From Persicaria tinctoria (lineage: Eukaryota; Streptophyta; Magnoliopsida; Caryophyllales; Polygonaceae), in assembly GCA_037127255.1 (NCBI GenBank), contig JBANSL010000001.1, forward strand, positions 38,927,001 through 38,991,000: a stretch of 64,000 bases of DNA. The letters run 5' to 3'. The notes beneath the pieces were generated by a model. It made no database searches and was not told the DNA's origin. It saw only the letters and a program-made list of their open reading frames with translations. The position numbers were made by a program, and so were the translations under genes. The stretch's first letter is position 1; each line of letters begins with the position of its first letter. Below, piece after piece: positions 33,219-46,081 of this stretch.

Positions 33219-36200
33219 TTAATCGCTATAACATTCATCGGTTGATGCGCTTTCTTCTTCACTATCCTCATAACTAGCGTTATCATTGTCTTCATCATCG
33301 TCGGTTGGGCCATCATTGACAGTGCTACCCCCTATGATTCTATCAATTTCTGCATCAATTATTTCGGGCTCAACATCTTGTTGATGCAGTTGGGGATTTT
33401 CCAGATCTTCTTCTGCAACCACCCAATGAACTTCATTAAACTCATCCTGAGTAACCCCACCACTGCCCACTGGCTCAAAATCATCCCCGTTCACCTCTGC
33501 ACCTTCTTCTTCTTCAGCATCCACCTCTGGAACATCCCACACATTTCGCATTTCCACTTTTTTGACAACTTTCCATCCATGCTTTAATTTTGGATCATCA
33601 ACATAAAACACTTGTTGTGCTTCATTTGCTAGTATATACGGTTCATGCTCATACCACCGAGAGTCTGTATTAATCCTCAGCAGATTATAATCTCGTTGAA
33701 TTCTTTTATTGGTGTTTCTTCCTTTCTCGTCTGTGTTGTACCACTTGCATTTGAATAGATAAACGTTATGCATACCAACATAGCTCAATTTGACAATACT
33801 TAGAAGAACGCCATAGTAATCATGTGTTCCCCCATTATAAACTCCAGCAACATCCCATTATAAACTCCAGCAACATAAACCCCACTATTTTGAGTAGTGC
33901 GCCGATCATCAAGCTCTTTTGTGTGATATCTACATCCATCAACAACACAACCGGTATATGTATGGATGCGAACATCAGGCTTACAAGACAAACAATAAAG
34001 TGCATCATCTGATGAAACTTCTCCACTTTGCAATAATTTATTCATCTACAAAGATAATATAAAATTCAAATTAGGACATTTATATATATTAAACAAAACA
34101 AAATAAGCCCCATATACTATATACTACTAGAATAGTACTTACTTTTTGGTGAAACCAAGTGGAAAATTCCTCTTTCTGTCTACTAAATAAACTCTGATCA
34201 TCAGTTAGTTGTTTAAGCTCATCCTCGTGTTCTCTACACGTTTTCAAACACAATAAACAAAATAAAGTTACATTCTAAAAATATAAAAAAAATTAAACAT
34301 AAATCACTCGTACTTAACTCACTTACTTAATATATGGTTGGACTTCATCACAACTGTTGAGCACGTACCAATGTGCTTTATTTAATTCATCTTCATCAAT
34401 CACTACATATTTCTTTCCGCTGAATGGACGAACCCTTTGGGAAAAGGCCGACAGTCCATCCTCGCGTTCACTTTGAAGATCGTCATTACGCTCTACTGGA
34501 TTAAAGCGCGTCTCAACTCCGCGAAAATACATTGAGCAAAATGTAACTGCCTCGTTCACAACATATGTTTCAGCAATTGAACCTTCAGGCCTAGCTTTGT
34601 TTGACACATATTTTTTGTAAGTCCCCAAATGTCTTTCAATGGGATACATCCACCTATATGAAACAGGCCCTCCTAAAATAGCCTCCCTAGGTAGATGTAC
34701 AGATAGGTGAGGCATAACATCGAAAAATGCTGCTGGTAAAATTCTTTCAAGTTTGCAGAGTATCAAAGCTATATCAGTCTTCATCCTTTCTAATTCTGAA
34801 ACTTTTAGGGTCTTTGCACAAATTTGTTGAAAAAATATGCACAACTCAATGACTGTATTGCACACATCTTTGTCCAAGAAAGGTCGTATACCCACAGGGA
34901 TAAGACATTGGAATAGAACATGCCAGTCATGACTCTTAAGTCTAGATATCTTCCCGTCAATAATGCTCACATTTTTTGAAATATTTGCAGTATACCCATC
35001 AGGATATTGAACACTCTTGAAAAAGTTAGCTAGAAGTCGTCGATGCTCGACTTTCAATGTGTACCTAGCAGGAGGCTTCCTCAACTGATTTCCATGTTGC
35101 TTCAGATGTAGTTCTTTCCTTATGTTCATATCTGCAAGGTCCAAACGAGCTTTGTGAGTATCTTTTGTCTTGCCCTCGATATCCAGCAAAGTTCCGACAA
35201 GACTTTCAGCGACATTCTTCTCACAATGCATCACATCAATATTATGTTGTAAATCCAGATTTGCCCAGTATGGTAACTCCCAAAAAATACTTTTTCTACT
35301 CCAGTTCAACTCATCGGGCTGTCGTTTTCTTTTAGAGTCCGGATTACATGGAGATTTACCAGGTCTGCCTTTATAAACCCGCTCTAATTGCTTTAACTTA
35401 TCCTCACCAGAAAAAATTCTTGGAGGCGGCCTATGTTCAACCTTTCCATTATACTCCTTACTCCTTCGCCATGAGTGATTTTCGGCTAAAAAACGTCTAT
35501 GACCCATATAACAAATTTTCCCTCTCAACCGATCTGAAGTTACATCTTCATTACACACTGGACAAGCTAAATAACCCTTCGTACTCCAACCTGATAAATT
35601 CCCATAAGCTAGAAAATCATTTATAGTCCAAAGAACACATGCTCTCAAAGTAAATCGTTGATTAGTAGAAACATCAAAAGCATCAACACCAACTTCCCAT
35701 AATTCTTTGAGCTCATCTATTAAAGGACGAAGATAAACATCAATGTCTTTCCCGGGTGCCCGGGGACCAGGAATCAACAATGACATCATGGAAAACATCC
35801 CCTTCATGCACTTCCATGGAGGAAGGTTATAAGGTACTAGAATCACCGGCCACATACTATAACTAGTCCTCATGTTCCCAAATGGATTGAACCCATCTGT
35901 AGCAAGACCAAGCCTGACACTTCTGCACTCCCTAGCAAAATCAGGATACTTTAAATCAAAGTTCTTCCACTCTTCAGCATCTGTAGGGTGTCTAAGGCAA
36001 CCTTCTTCGGATTTACGTTTTAGTTTATGCCATTTCATATCTGTAGCGGTATATCTAGACATAAATAATCTCTTCAATCTATCTTTTAATGGAAAATAAC
36101 ACAACACCTTCTGTGGGATTTTTTTGCCTTTTCCATCTTTAGACATATATCTAGGCTCATTACACACAGGACATGCTTCAAGGTTCGCAGTTTCATTCCA

Positions 36201-36890
36201 AAACAATGCACAGTCATGCTTACACGCATGTATAGATTCATAACCCATACCTAAATCCCGCAACATTTTCTTGGCTTCATAAACTGATGAGGGGATAGCT
36301 GGACCTTCTGGGTGAGAATCCTTCAATATTTTCAATAAAGCATTGAAACTTTTATTGCTCCAACGACCAAGTACTTTTGTATGCATAAGTTTTAAAATAA
36401 AACTCAATGCATTGAACTTTTTGCAACCTGGATACAACTCCTTTAGGGCTTCACCAAACATATCATCGTATCTATTAGCATGTGTGCTGTCACCATGATC
36501 ACTTGTATCATCTTCATCTATCTCCATCCCTCTCTGCACATCATCTAACATGTCCATCATCTCCACATCTTCATCAAAACCTTCATCGTAACCAACATCA
36601 TCATCATCGTCATCGTCATCATCACCGCCATCATATGAGTCATCATCATCATCATTAAGCACTTCTCCATGATCAAACCACACTGAATAATTCAATTGAA
36701 ACCCGTTTAACATGATATGTTTACGAACATCATCCAATTTCCCCATTTCTCCGTTTCTACACTCTCGACAAGGGCATCGAGTCTCACCTCTTTCATTAAC
36801 ATGTTCCTTGGCAGCTTCCAAGAACGTGTCCAGACCCTTGGTGAAGGCAGGTTGAAATCTATGTTGCAAATACATCCAACATCGGTCCAT
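33219..36890 (-). pseudogene. CACTA (En/Spm) TNP2-type transposase, three exons, frameshifted
   Basis: Exon 1 (36890 to 34327) begins MDRCWMYLQ and has the transposase-associated domain (residues 1-76, with CPCRECRN). An Asp-rich stretch (78-135), the TNP2 core (about 190-430) and a DUF4218-like region (about 690-800, LPAAFFDVMPHLSVHL) follow. Exon 2 (34233 to 34143) and exon 3 (34045 to 33219) are joined by clean GT-AG introns in matching phase, and exon 3 carries the DUF4216-like domain (VGMHNVYLFKCKWYNTDEKGR). A tandem duplication of 23 bases at 33831-33876 shifts the frame in exon 3, and it is the only disabling lesion I see. The protein would bind subterminal repeats and cut the CACTA ends. 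DUF labels are from motif memory. Confidence 0.85.
33831..33876. repeat. 23-bp perfect tandem duplication that breaks transposase exon 3
   Basis: 33831-33853 and 33854-33876 are identical (cccattataaactccagc...). The reading frames on the two sides (33800-34045 and 33219-33788) differ by two bases, exactly what 23 extra bases would cause. Confidence 0.9.
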
Positions 36891-38640
36891 CCTAACAAAA
36901 CAATTTTAAAAACATAAGTTTAATATAAAGAAAATATAATTTATCAACAAAACGCAAAAAGGTAATAAATATTCAATTTTCAGATAATATTTTAACCAAA
37001 ATAATTAGAATACATATATTAACATGGCACCAAATCCAAAGAAACTTATACTACGAAATATACCAAAAAACATAATTTCAGTCATAAATAAATCTAGAGA
37101 ATTTCAATTGTTTTTCAGAAGTTAAAAATATGAATATGGAATTAAAAAATTAAAACAAATTTGAAAGTGCTGTATGTAAAAGTTAAGAACAAACAAATTA
37201 GAATTCATATAATAACATGACAGTAAATCCAAAGAAACTATACATACCTAAAAATCAGATTTCAGGAAACAATCCAAATAATTTGAATTGCTTCACATAG
37301 GTTGATAATTGGATGGAGTTTCATAAACACCTCTCGGTCCTCTCATATATATATAACAATACATACTTAATATAAGATATATTATATATTTATGACCCAA
37401 TTCTATCTATTTATATGTTCTATCTAATTATTTTTTATTTGGAAAATTATCTTTCTATCTCATTATTTTTTATTTGGAAACTTATATCTCTTTCTCAATT
37501 CTATCTAATTATTTTTTATTTCAAAACTTATATCTCTTTCTCAATTCTATCTAATTATTTTTTATTTGGAAAATTATTATCTCTTTCTCAATATTCTCTC
37601 AAATTCTCAATCGAAGCCTCAATTCGTCATTGCAGCACCAACACTCAATCGATCTCTACCTCTGTCTCAATCGATCTCTTTCTCAATTGCTTCACGCTGC
37701 CGTGGCCAGTCGAAGCCTCTCGCTTCCTCTGTCTCAATATCCTCTCAATCGATCTCTACCTCGAGTGTTGCATCGCATCCCAACCCATTCCACCACTGCC
37801 ATTGCTCCGCCCGCACTCAATTCGTCGTCTCTCATCTTCCTCGTTCACTCAATTTCTTCTCCTGCACCACCAGCAATCAATTCGTCTTTCTCTACTGAAC
37901 TAATTTCATCTGCTTTGAGAGTCGACAATTCTGATCTGTCCCTCTCCCATTGTGCTAGTTCATTGTTCATCCGGCTTCTGCCTGTTTTAGATCTGATTCC
38001 CTTCAGCTTGGTCGCTCTGCAACAACAACAGCCCAGTGAATCTGCCGATGAAGCAGGTCTCGCTATGATGAATGATAAATCCAATTGAATATGCATATAT
38101 AGCTATTTATTTTGCAACCTTTGTCTTGTTTTAGAATAAACTGTTGTTGGCAGTCGTAGTTTGCAATGTTTGTCCCGTTTCAGTAATAAACTTTTTATCA
38201 GTTCAATTGAGATCTTCACATTAGAATATAGCTTTGGAGCTCAATTAGTTTGGGTTTATTATTCATTTATTTGTCTTCAAGCCACGGACGATTGCTTTGA
38301 TCCCTTCCTCCTCTTTCTTCTCAGATTAGAGTTTGGTCCTTGGTTTGAGATTCGTTCACTGGTTTAACGTTTGTTCTGGTCTTTCTCCCTCCCCTCTTTC
38401 TCCATTTCTGCGCTGAATTTTCTGTTTCGAGAATCCCCTAAAGGCTGCTCCTCTCCGCCTCAGTCCCTTCATCTTTCTGGGTTTGATTGCTCCTGCAGGT
38501 TTGAGAGTCTACCGTGATTGTCCTATGTCTGTTGCGTTCTATTTGAATTCCCAGTTTGAGTTTGTGCACTGATTTCGTTTTAAGGTTTGAGAGTCTACGG
38601 TGATTACCTAGTTGCTGCTGATTGATTTCAAGGAGGAAAA
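36891..38640. other. Upstream region of the transposase gene, with minisatellite
   Basis: 37405-37600 has three to four copies of a unit of roughly 45-55 bases built on ttctatctaattattttttat. 37600-38640 is pyrimidine-rich, like leader DNA with possible splice sites, but the open frames there (for example 37630-38088, plus strand) are low complexity and unrecognised. The transposase promoter probably lies in 36900-37400, which is very AT-rich. Confidence 0.45.
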
Positions 38641-39178
38641 TCTTACTCCTAAAATATAAACTTTTAGTGAGAAATTTTAACTTTCCTCACAATTAAATTT
38701 AGAGCATTTTCTCAATTTTAACATAAACAAATAGTGACGAAAATAGAATATCCTCACTAATTGATATTTTTAGTGACAAATTATTTTCTCAAGAAACGCA
38801 TACTTTTAGCGAGAAATTCAAATATTTATCGCTAATAAGTTTGGCGGGGTATGCATAATTCCCACAAAATATTTAACGACAAAATTGAAATTTCCTCAAT
38901 AAATGTATTTTTAGCGACAAAAATATTTCTCAATAAAAACATTAAATTTGTCGCAATTATTCTTTCACTTTAGACGACTACGATATGGTAACAATTAGCG
39001 ATGAACCGGAAAATTTGTCGTTGATTGTCGTTTGTAGTAAGGAATATTTGTTCCTCGCTAAACGTTCTCGTGCCATTTTATGAGGAGTGGTTATGTTCGT
39101 CGCTAAAACCCATATTTATCGAGGAACAATAATTTGTCATTAAAACTTTGGTCGCTAATAACGCTTTTTGTTGTAGTG
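38641..39178 (-). repeat. CACTA subterminal repeat region and terminus
   Basis: At least eight copies, on both strands, of a word around TTTTAGCGACAAA (tagtgagaaa, ttagcgagaaa, tcgctaataa). The end itself, gcgctttttgttgtagtg-like on the plus strand, finishes at 39178. The following bases continue an LTR of the copy A/B/C family, so the element inserted into that LTR. Confidence 0.8.
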
Positions 39179-41022
39179 CCTACTCGGTCTCGACAAGCAC
39201 TGGTCGAGGTCGACGAAGCCCAGACGCCATGTCCGGAGTCGACAAGGACGAAGGCGAGGACGACCAGGAGCACTCGCTGCCAGCGACTCGACTCGCTGCA
39301 GCGGACCACTCGCTGCCGCGGAAAACTTCGCTGCCAGCGGATGAGGCAACTCGCGGAAGCGGAAAGGAAGAACAACCCTAATCGATCTCGACGAAGCTTG
39401 GTCGAGGTCGACGAGACGCTGAGTCCAGATCCGGAGTCCATCGAGTAGAGTCACTCGAGAAGACCTAGTCGGTAAGCCACCTTACTCGAGGTCGACTAGG
39501 GCTTGTTGAGATCGACGAGCGCCCGAGTCCTTGTCCGAGCCAGTCGAGCACGCCAACCCGAGGAAGCTTTGCCGATGACCTAATCCTACTCGACATCGAC
39601 AAGGCTTTGTCGAGGTCGACGAGAGCCCACTGAACCATGTCCGAGCACATCGAGCAGATCTAGCCGAGGAGGTCCAGTCGAAGAACCACCCTACTCGAGG
39701 TCGACGAGCCCTACTCGAGGTCGAATAGAGACGTGTCCAGCAGCTTCTCGACGAGGACTTGTCCGACTAGACTTGGGATTCCTTGGGCGCGAAGGCGGAA
39801 GATTCTATCCAAATCCATCAAGTTCTATCCAAGGAGACAAGATCTATCAAGACATGAAGACCTACCTTAATTAGTTTTATCTTTTCCTTATAGATTTATT
39901 TCCTTAAAGCATTTATTTATCTTTAAGTATTTTAGATATAATTTTAGATAGAGATAGATATCTTCTTTCCTAGAATAGCTAGGGAATGAAGGCTATAAAT
40001 AAAGCCCTTGGGGCTGAGCATTAGGCATCTTATTCCAACATTCAAATTCAAGACACACAATTTGTTAGTTCCACAGAGAAGTTTAGGAGTTCTAAGGTTT
40101 TTAGGGTTTTGGCTTTCTGCGAAAGTTGATTGCCAGGATTGTAAAGGCTTTGAATTTAGTTTTATGCAAGTTTCTTTTTATACATCAATGTCTGCAATTG
40201 CGATGAGGCGTGAGTAGTCCACCCACTTCTGGGGCTGGGGTGAGCCCGACGATGGCCATGTGAGGCGATGCGATAAAGGTCAGATCTTTTGTGCAATTCA
40301 TCTTCTATCCCTATGAGCATGATTCTTTTGCGAGAGTTGAAGGTGATCCTTGTTTGTGTTATTGAAGCGAAAGTGATCTTAATGCAACTTGGATTAATTA
40401 TGTGAAAAAGGGTTAGTAACAATTAGGGTTTATGCGAGAGCCTCTATATGCCTATTTGTTAATGACGAAAGTTATTTGATGGAAAGCATGATCTTTTATG
40501 CCTTTATGTGTTACCTTGCATGGTTATCGTTGTGGTGTTGAAACCCTGGCTTTGGAAGTCTTTTAATATATTGAGTTTATTTCAGTCGAAAATCTGAGTT
40601 TTGGTTCGAATCCTGCAATTTTATATTTTTTGTTTCTTGTCGACATAGAGGAGATCTGGTCGATCTCGAGGAGGACCTTTGTCGAGATCGAGTACCTCTT
40701 GTCGAGGTCGAGTAGCCTTTTCTTTTGCTTTACTTTTCGTTTTTGCTTTGCTTTGCTTTTATTTCCTGTTTTGCCTTGTTCTTTGCTTTTATTTTAGTTG
40801 CCCTTGCCGGGTTTATTTGTTTCTTTCCTTGTTTCTGTGCTTCTGCCTTTATGCTGCTTCTGTGAGAATTTACAGCTACCTGAGAACTGCTGACGTGCTT
40901 CCTCGTGGATTCGATCCTGACTTTCTCTTACTTCATTGGAGGAGTCTTGTATTTATTTCCTGGGGCCTAAGTCTGGTTTGATCTATTTCGTTATATTTCA
41001 TACTCGATTTCTCCTTACAACA
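39179..41022 (+). repeat. 5' LTR of copy C, left-truncated
   Basis: Starts at cctactcggtctcgacaag, equivalent to about 46446 in the 3' LTR, and ends CTTACAACA before the primer-binding site. TATA box at 39994-40002. TCGA words at 39180-39780 and 40640-40715. Confidence 0.8.
39994..40002 (+). promoter_or_regulatory. LTR TATA box (copy C 5' LTR)
   Basis: TATAAATAA in the conserved position after tagaatagctaggga. Confidence 0.6.
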
Positions 41023-41025
41023 AAT

Positions 41026-41043
41026 TGGCGCCGTTGCCGGGGA
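41026..41043 (+). promoter_or_regulatory. Primer-binding site, tRNA-Asp type (copy C)
   Basis: TGGCGCCGTTGCCGGGGA, identical to the site in copy B. Confidence 0.85.
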
Positions 41044-41099
41044 AGCAATCATTCGCGCCTTAGGTAGTCAGTTCTCACTGTTTCTTTGAGATAGTTTGC

Positions 41100-44000
41100 A
41101 TGTGTATGCGTCGTTCTGGTCAAACACTTGAGTTTGACAGCTTAGACGAACTGGAGCGCTACCTACACATCCACTCCAAACTCAAAAGGATCATGGTGGC
41201 CGCTGAAACACAGGAACAGCTGATCGCTAGGCTTACCAGGGAATTAGCCGCAAAGGATGCTGCTATCACCGCTGAGAGAGCAGCAAGGGAACAAGCACAG
41301 ACTGAGCTTGCCCAATATCCAACCACGGCAGAGGACTACATGCACCCAACTCTCGTCGTGCCTGAATCGGCGATTCTAACCCCTGAAAACTCTTTTGAAA
41401 TTCGCACTCAATTTCTTATAGAGCTTAAAAATAATGCCTTTTACGGCAGATTTAATGAGTGTCCTCTTGAACATATTACTAATTTTCATGACATGTGCCG
41501 TACTCTTGCAGAAGGTACAACCTTGGAATATGTCAAGATGAAATCTTTTCGCTGGTCTCTCGCTGGGCCTGCACTGAAATGGTTGGAAGGGCTGAAAGCA
41601 AAATCACTCACAACCTGGGCCCAAGTAGAGCAAGAGTTTCTGAACAAATTCTTCCCACCTGCCAAAACAGCACATCTCCGCCAGAAAATCACTGCCTTTA
41701 AACAGCAGAAAGGGGAACCGCTGGCAAGGGCATGGGAACGCTACAAGGAACTGCTACGATCTTGCCCTACTCATGGACAGCCACCCTACATCATTCAGGA
41801 GATCTTCTTCAACTCTCTTGATCAAGTCACTACGGACAGAATCAACAATTATACTCGCTACGAGTATCTGACGCATGGGGTGTACTAGAGAAGCTCACTA
41901 CCTACGACAACAAGTATGGGTCTACTGTAACCTACGAAGAGAACCCATACGCCAGGCCAACACCATCTATGCCTCTCTATGAGCCAGCAAAGGAAATTGA
42001 TCCTGATGTTAGGGAGCAATACTACAGAGATCAGAATAAGAAGCTCATCAAGCAAGTCAAGTATCTCTCTGTCAACTAGCCTTGTATTGAATGCGGATCG
42101 CAAAGGCACACCACTCCTGAGTGCCCACACACAGAACAAGTCAGGATGACAGAGCATCATGAGGATGTAGCTTACGCAGGGGGTCCCAATCGCTACATGG
42201 GGGACCAAAGGTTTCCGCAACCACAGTGGAACCAAGGTGTCCCTAGGAACCCCCCGCCCTACAGAGCTCCAGGACATACGGAAAGGGAGCAGAAAAAGGA
42301 TGATATACAGACAGTCCTAGAGGAAATACGGAAGAACCACTCAGAAACTAGGCAATCTTTCAACTCCGTCTATACTCAGATGCAAGGTGTCAATTCTAGG
42401 CTTGGGGAAATTGATATCTGGCGGAAAACACTTGATACACAGATTGGTCAGCTAGCAGCAGGAATCCCCAGATAGTCAGGGTCACTTCCAGGATCTTCAG
42501 AACCAAATCCTAAGGGAAAGACTGGACACATCGCTGCTATAAAACTTAGAAGCGGCCATCAACTACAAGAGCCAGAGGTCGGAAAGCAGCAGGACGACGA
42601 GGAACAGCTAGTCGATCTCGACAAAACCATGGTCGATCTCGACAAGACCTTCGTCGACCTCGAGGAGAAAATTTCAGAATCTTCGTCTACACCACACAGC
42701 AACTCGACTGGGCCCAATCTGGTCGATGTCGACAAAAGCCTTGTCGATGTCGAGGAGCCCCTGGTCGACATAGAGAAGTCTGCAGCACCTCCGACGTCTT
42801 TTCTGGCTCCGAATCAGAAAAAGAAGCTACCTTTCCCCACAAAATCTCTAAAAGACCCGGCGGAGAAAAAGTTTCAGCGCTTCATCAAGATGCTTCAGAA
42901 GCTCAACGTCACCATCCCCTTCACAGAAGCTCTCAATGAAATGTCATCTTATGTCAAGTTCCTGAAGGAGATTCTAAGCAAAAAGCGATCGATGGCTGAA
43001 ATCACAGAGGAGTGCAGCCATCTGGACATATTGGAGAAGAGGCCGGATCCAGGTAAGTTTGCTATAACTATTGGATTTGGTCCATACAAAATTAATGCCC
43101 TATGTGATCTTGGAGCTAGTGTGAGTATAATGTCTTTAACGATTTGGTCCAAGATTAAGATAGGTGCCTTGGAGCCTGTGGATGCTAGACTTTACATGGC
43201 CAACAACACGGTGGTCATCCCCACAGGCATGGTGGAAAATGTCCCAGTACAAGTAGGGAAATTCTTCGTCCCTGCTGATTTCTTAATAGTTGATATGCAA
43301 GAAGATCCTGCTTGTCCAATTATCTTAGGAAGACCATTCTTGGCGACGGTGGATGCCAACATAAGCGTAAGGAAAGGAGTGCTCACCTTCAACATCAGCG
43401 ATGAGGTAATTGAGTATTCCTTTAATAAAACTGAAAGGCATACAGGTCCAATGGAAGAAGTCAAATCTATCTCAGCTGGCTACATCACCTGCGGGGAACC
43501 CAAGGTCAGAAATATGACCCCTGAGGAGATAGAAAAGAGGGACATGGAGGCCCAGGTGGAGGAGATCATGGCAATCCTCAAGGAGAACACAGAGAATCCA
43601 ATCGACACGGACCAAGGTAAGTCGTTGTGAATTCATTATTTTTCGGATGCCTTGACAAGAGCTAAGTATGGGGTCAAGATCGACCAAACCCTAGTCGATC
43701 TCGACCAAACCAAGGAGCCTCCACCAGCACCGGCATCGTTGAGCAGCAAACCAGTCTACAAGCCACTCTACTCGATCTCGAGTACGCTAGTCGAGATCGA
43801 CCACCAGACGAGGAGCCCAGATCCACCCTCCTCGAGGACGGCGACTCCAGGACCAGAACCCTACTCGACCTTGAGTAGGCTTGTCGATGTCGACCACAAC
43901 CAGGCCTCCCCAGATCCCTCTTCCTCGACACAGAAGCCGCCTGACGAACCAGCCTCGTCGATCTCGACTAAGCTTGTCGAGATCGACCACCACCCGGCGC

Positions 44001-44605
44001 CTCCAGATCTGCCTTCGTCGAGGAGTAAACCACCAGGAGGAGAAGGCTACTCGATCTCGAGTAGCCTTGTCGAGATCGACAAGACCACATCTTCCTCGAC
44101 GGCACCTTCCTCGATGCTGCAGACACCAGGAGCAGAACCCTTGTCGAGGTCGACCAGCCTTGTCGATGTCGACCAGACCTGTCCTTCGTCGACTTCTGCC
44201 TCTTCGACCAGACCACCACCAAGACCAGCAGTCTTGTTGAGATCGACTAGCCCTAGTCGAGATCGACCAAACACAGTGGTTCCCAATTCCGTCTCTGCGA
44301 AGGTAAGTGAAGGTATGGATCTTTCTTCTCCTATTTCCATTAAAGATTTATCTATACATGGGAGAGGTCTGTCTTGGTATGTGCGATTGTGCAGGATATC
44401 CAATGATGAGCCTAAGGAATATGAAGTTGGAGACAAGCTCTATGTCTCTAAATCAAAGGATCATTGGTTTCCCAATAAATTCAACAAGAAGCGGATGGGA
44501 CCGTTCGTGGTGAACAAGATCCATTCTGGAGGATTACAGCTGATAGACAAAAATGGAGTCCTATTTGAGGCCCAAGCTACATGGGCCCTGCAGATGCCAC
44601 CTTGA
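41100..44605 (+). pseudogene. Broken gag-protease-IN-tail fusion ORF of copy C
   Basis: Homologous along its length to the intact ORF of copy B, with coiled-coil, gag domain, CCHC knuckle, retropepsin (DLGASVS), Ser/Pro repeat (six LVE/DVD words against five in copy B) and IN-like tail. Lesions: a 16-base deletion near 41873 that shifts the frame; CAG-to-TAG stops at 42077-42079 and 42473-42475; and a TGG-to-TGA stop at 43628-43630. The ATG at 41100 is four codons into the first reading frame; the true start equivalent to copy B is the ATG at about 41106. The substitutions fit deamination of methylated cytosine. Confidence 0.85.
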
Positions 44606-46081
44606 GCGTTAATGGAAAGTCGGCCTAGCGACTATAGAATCTAGAGCATGTACATAGACTTTTTAGGACATTTGAGACTTTGTTTTTTGTTTTTGGTTTT
44701 GAACTTTTAGTTTTGCTATTATGGGTATATGTCTTCTACTTTTCAGGTAAATGGATGGAACCAAGCTACATTAACACTCGGCCTAGGAGGTGCTCCATTC
44801 GAAATTTTGAGGCTCTGCACATCTGTCTTGTGAGTTTCTTTCTTTACCCTTACCTTATTTTTATACAGTGAGGACACTGTAATGTTTAAGTATGGGGTGG
44901 GGGAAGGGCTTACTTCATGCATATTTGACATATTTGACATTATTTGTGCATTATTTCTTAGAATTGCTACATGGCTATTTTGGAATGCATTATTGATTTA
45001 TGTGCTTATATGCATGTTTTCCAAAAGTTTGAAAAAATGACCCCCATTTGAAAATTTTTGATTAATGTCATGGAAGCTTATATTGAACTCGACGATGCAA
45101 AATTGGATTCATTAGAGATATAGCATGAAATTGCCTAGTAAAGGGAAGTCACAACGAAGTGCATTATTTCGATGAAAACCATGAAAGGAGGTAAAATTTG
45201 AAGTTGCTTTTGACATGTTGCATGATAAGATGATGGAGGACTTTATATTTCCATATAATGCTCATATGTTTAAAATCCTAGCCTTACCTATGCTTATGCA
45301 TCACAAAAGCCATAATATGCCTTATTTCAAAATATTGCTCCACATGATCTAAATATTTGCCATTCTTTACCTTATCCGGGGATTATGTTGAAAATGATGT
45401 TACATTATGGAGATTATCATATGGTGTTTATGTTAATTATTGGAGTTTGGAAGGAAATTGTTTGAAATATATGGAAAATTTAATGAGTGAAAGAAAATCC
45501 AATCACCTCAGGAGATAAAGGTAGATTGACCCTGCTCTCTGAGATAATAGTTTGGAGAGATGGGACACATTGTGAGGAGTCCAAAGCACTAAGTATCCGG
45601 GGCCATTCATGACACCCATGTTTGCGACTCGCGAGAAGGCAGTGCTGAGGTCAGAGAGGTAAAAGCATTATTATTGAGAAAAGAAATATGAAAGGTGATG
45701 AATTATATGGAGAAAGAATGTGGTATGAAATTCAGTTTGGAAATACTCCATTTCCCCGGATCAAAAGCACCATATTGCCAAAAATTGCCCACCTTTTAGC
45801 CTTTTACCAATCTACTCCTTCATGAGCTTAATTTAAAGTCTTCTTGATTATCAATGCTTTGTCACTTATGAATGTTTTTGCATAAACCTCCTTTTGTGAG
45901 TAGATGTTGCTTTTACATGTTTGCACATGCATGAATATGTGACACTAGTACCTTTTCGAGGATGGTAATTGATTGCAGGGTTATATGAGAATGAATCTAA
46001 GATGTTGAGAGTTTGAATTCTTCCCCTGAATGACAAATAAAAGTATTGCTTGAGGACAAGCAAGCTTAAGTATGGGGTGTT
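44606..46081 (+). other. 3' non-coding internal region of copy C
   Basis: Collinear with 945-2432 and 18902-20390. No ORF supported. Ends in the polypurine tract aagtatggggtgt. Confidence 0.75.
44865..44908 (+). promoter_or_regulatory. Internal polypurine-tract-like motif with hairpin (copy C)
   Basis: Same acagtg/cactgt hairpin and aagtatggggtgggg tract as in copies A and B. Confidence 0.55.

Larger units (their letters stand above)
33219..39178 (-). mobile_element. CACTA transposon carrying the TNP2-type transposase (left end not found)
   Basis: The right end is clear: minus-strand reading starts CACTACAACAAAAAGCG at 39178, followed by about 500 bases of subterminal repeats and then, 2.3 kb in, the transposase gene. 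The opposite terminus is not in the window in recognisable form. The start given here is the transposase stop codon, not a true border. Confidence 0.75.

Noticed and set aside
37415..38088. Plus-strand frames of 110-162 codons upstream of the transposase
   Set aside because: Low complexity, partly minisatellite, mutually overlapping in three frames, and not similar to any family I know.
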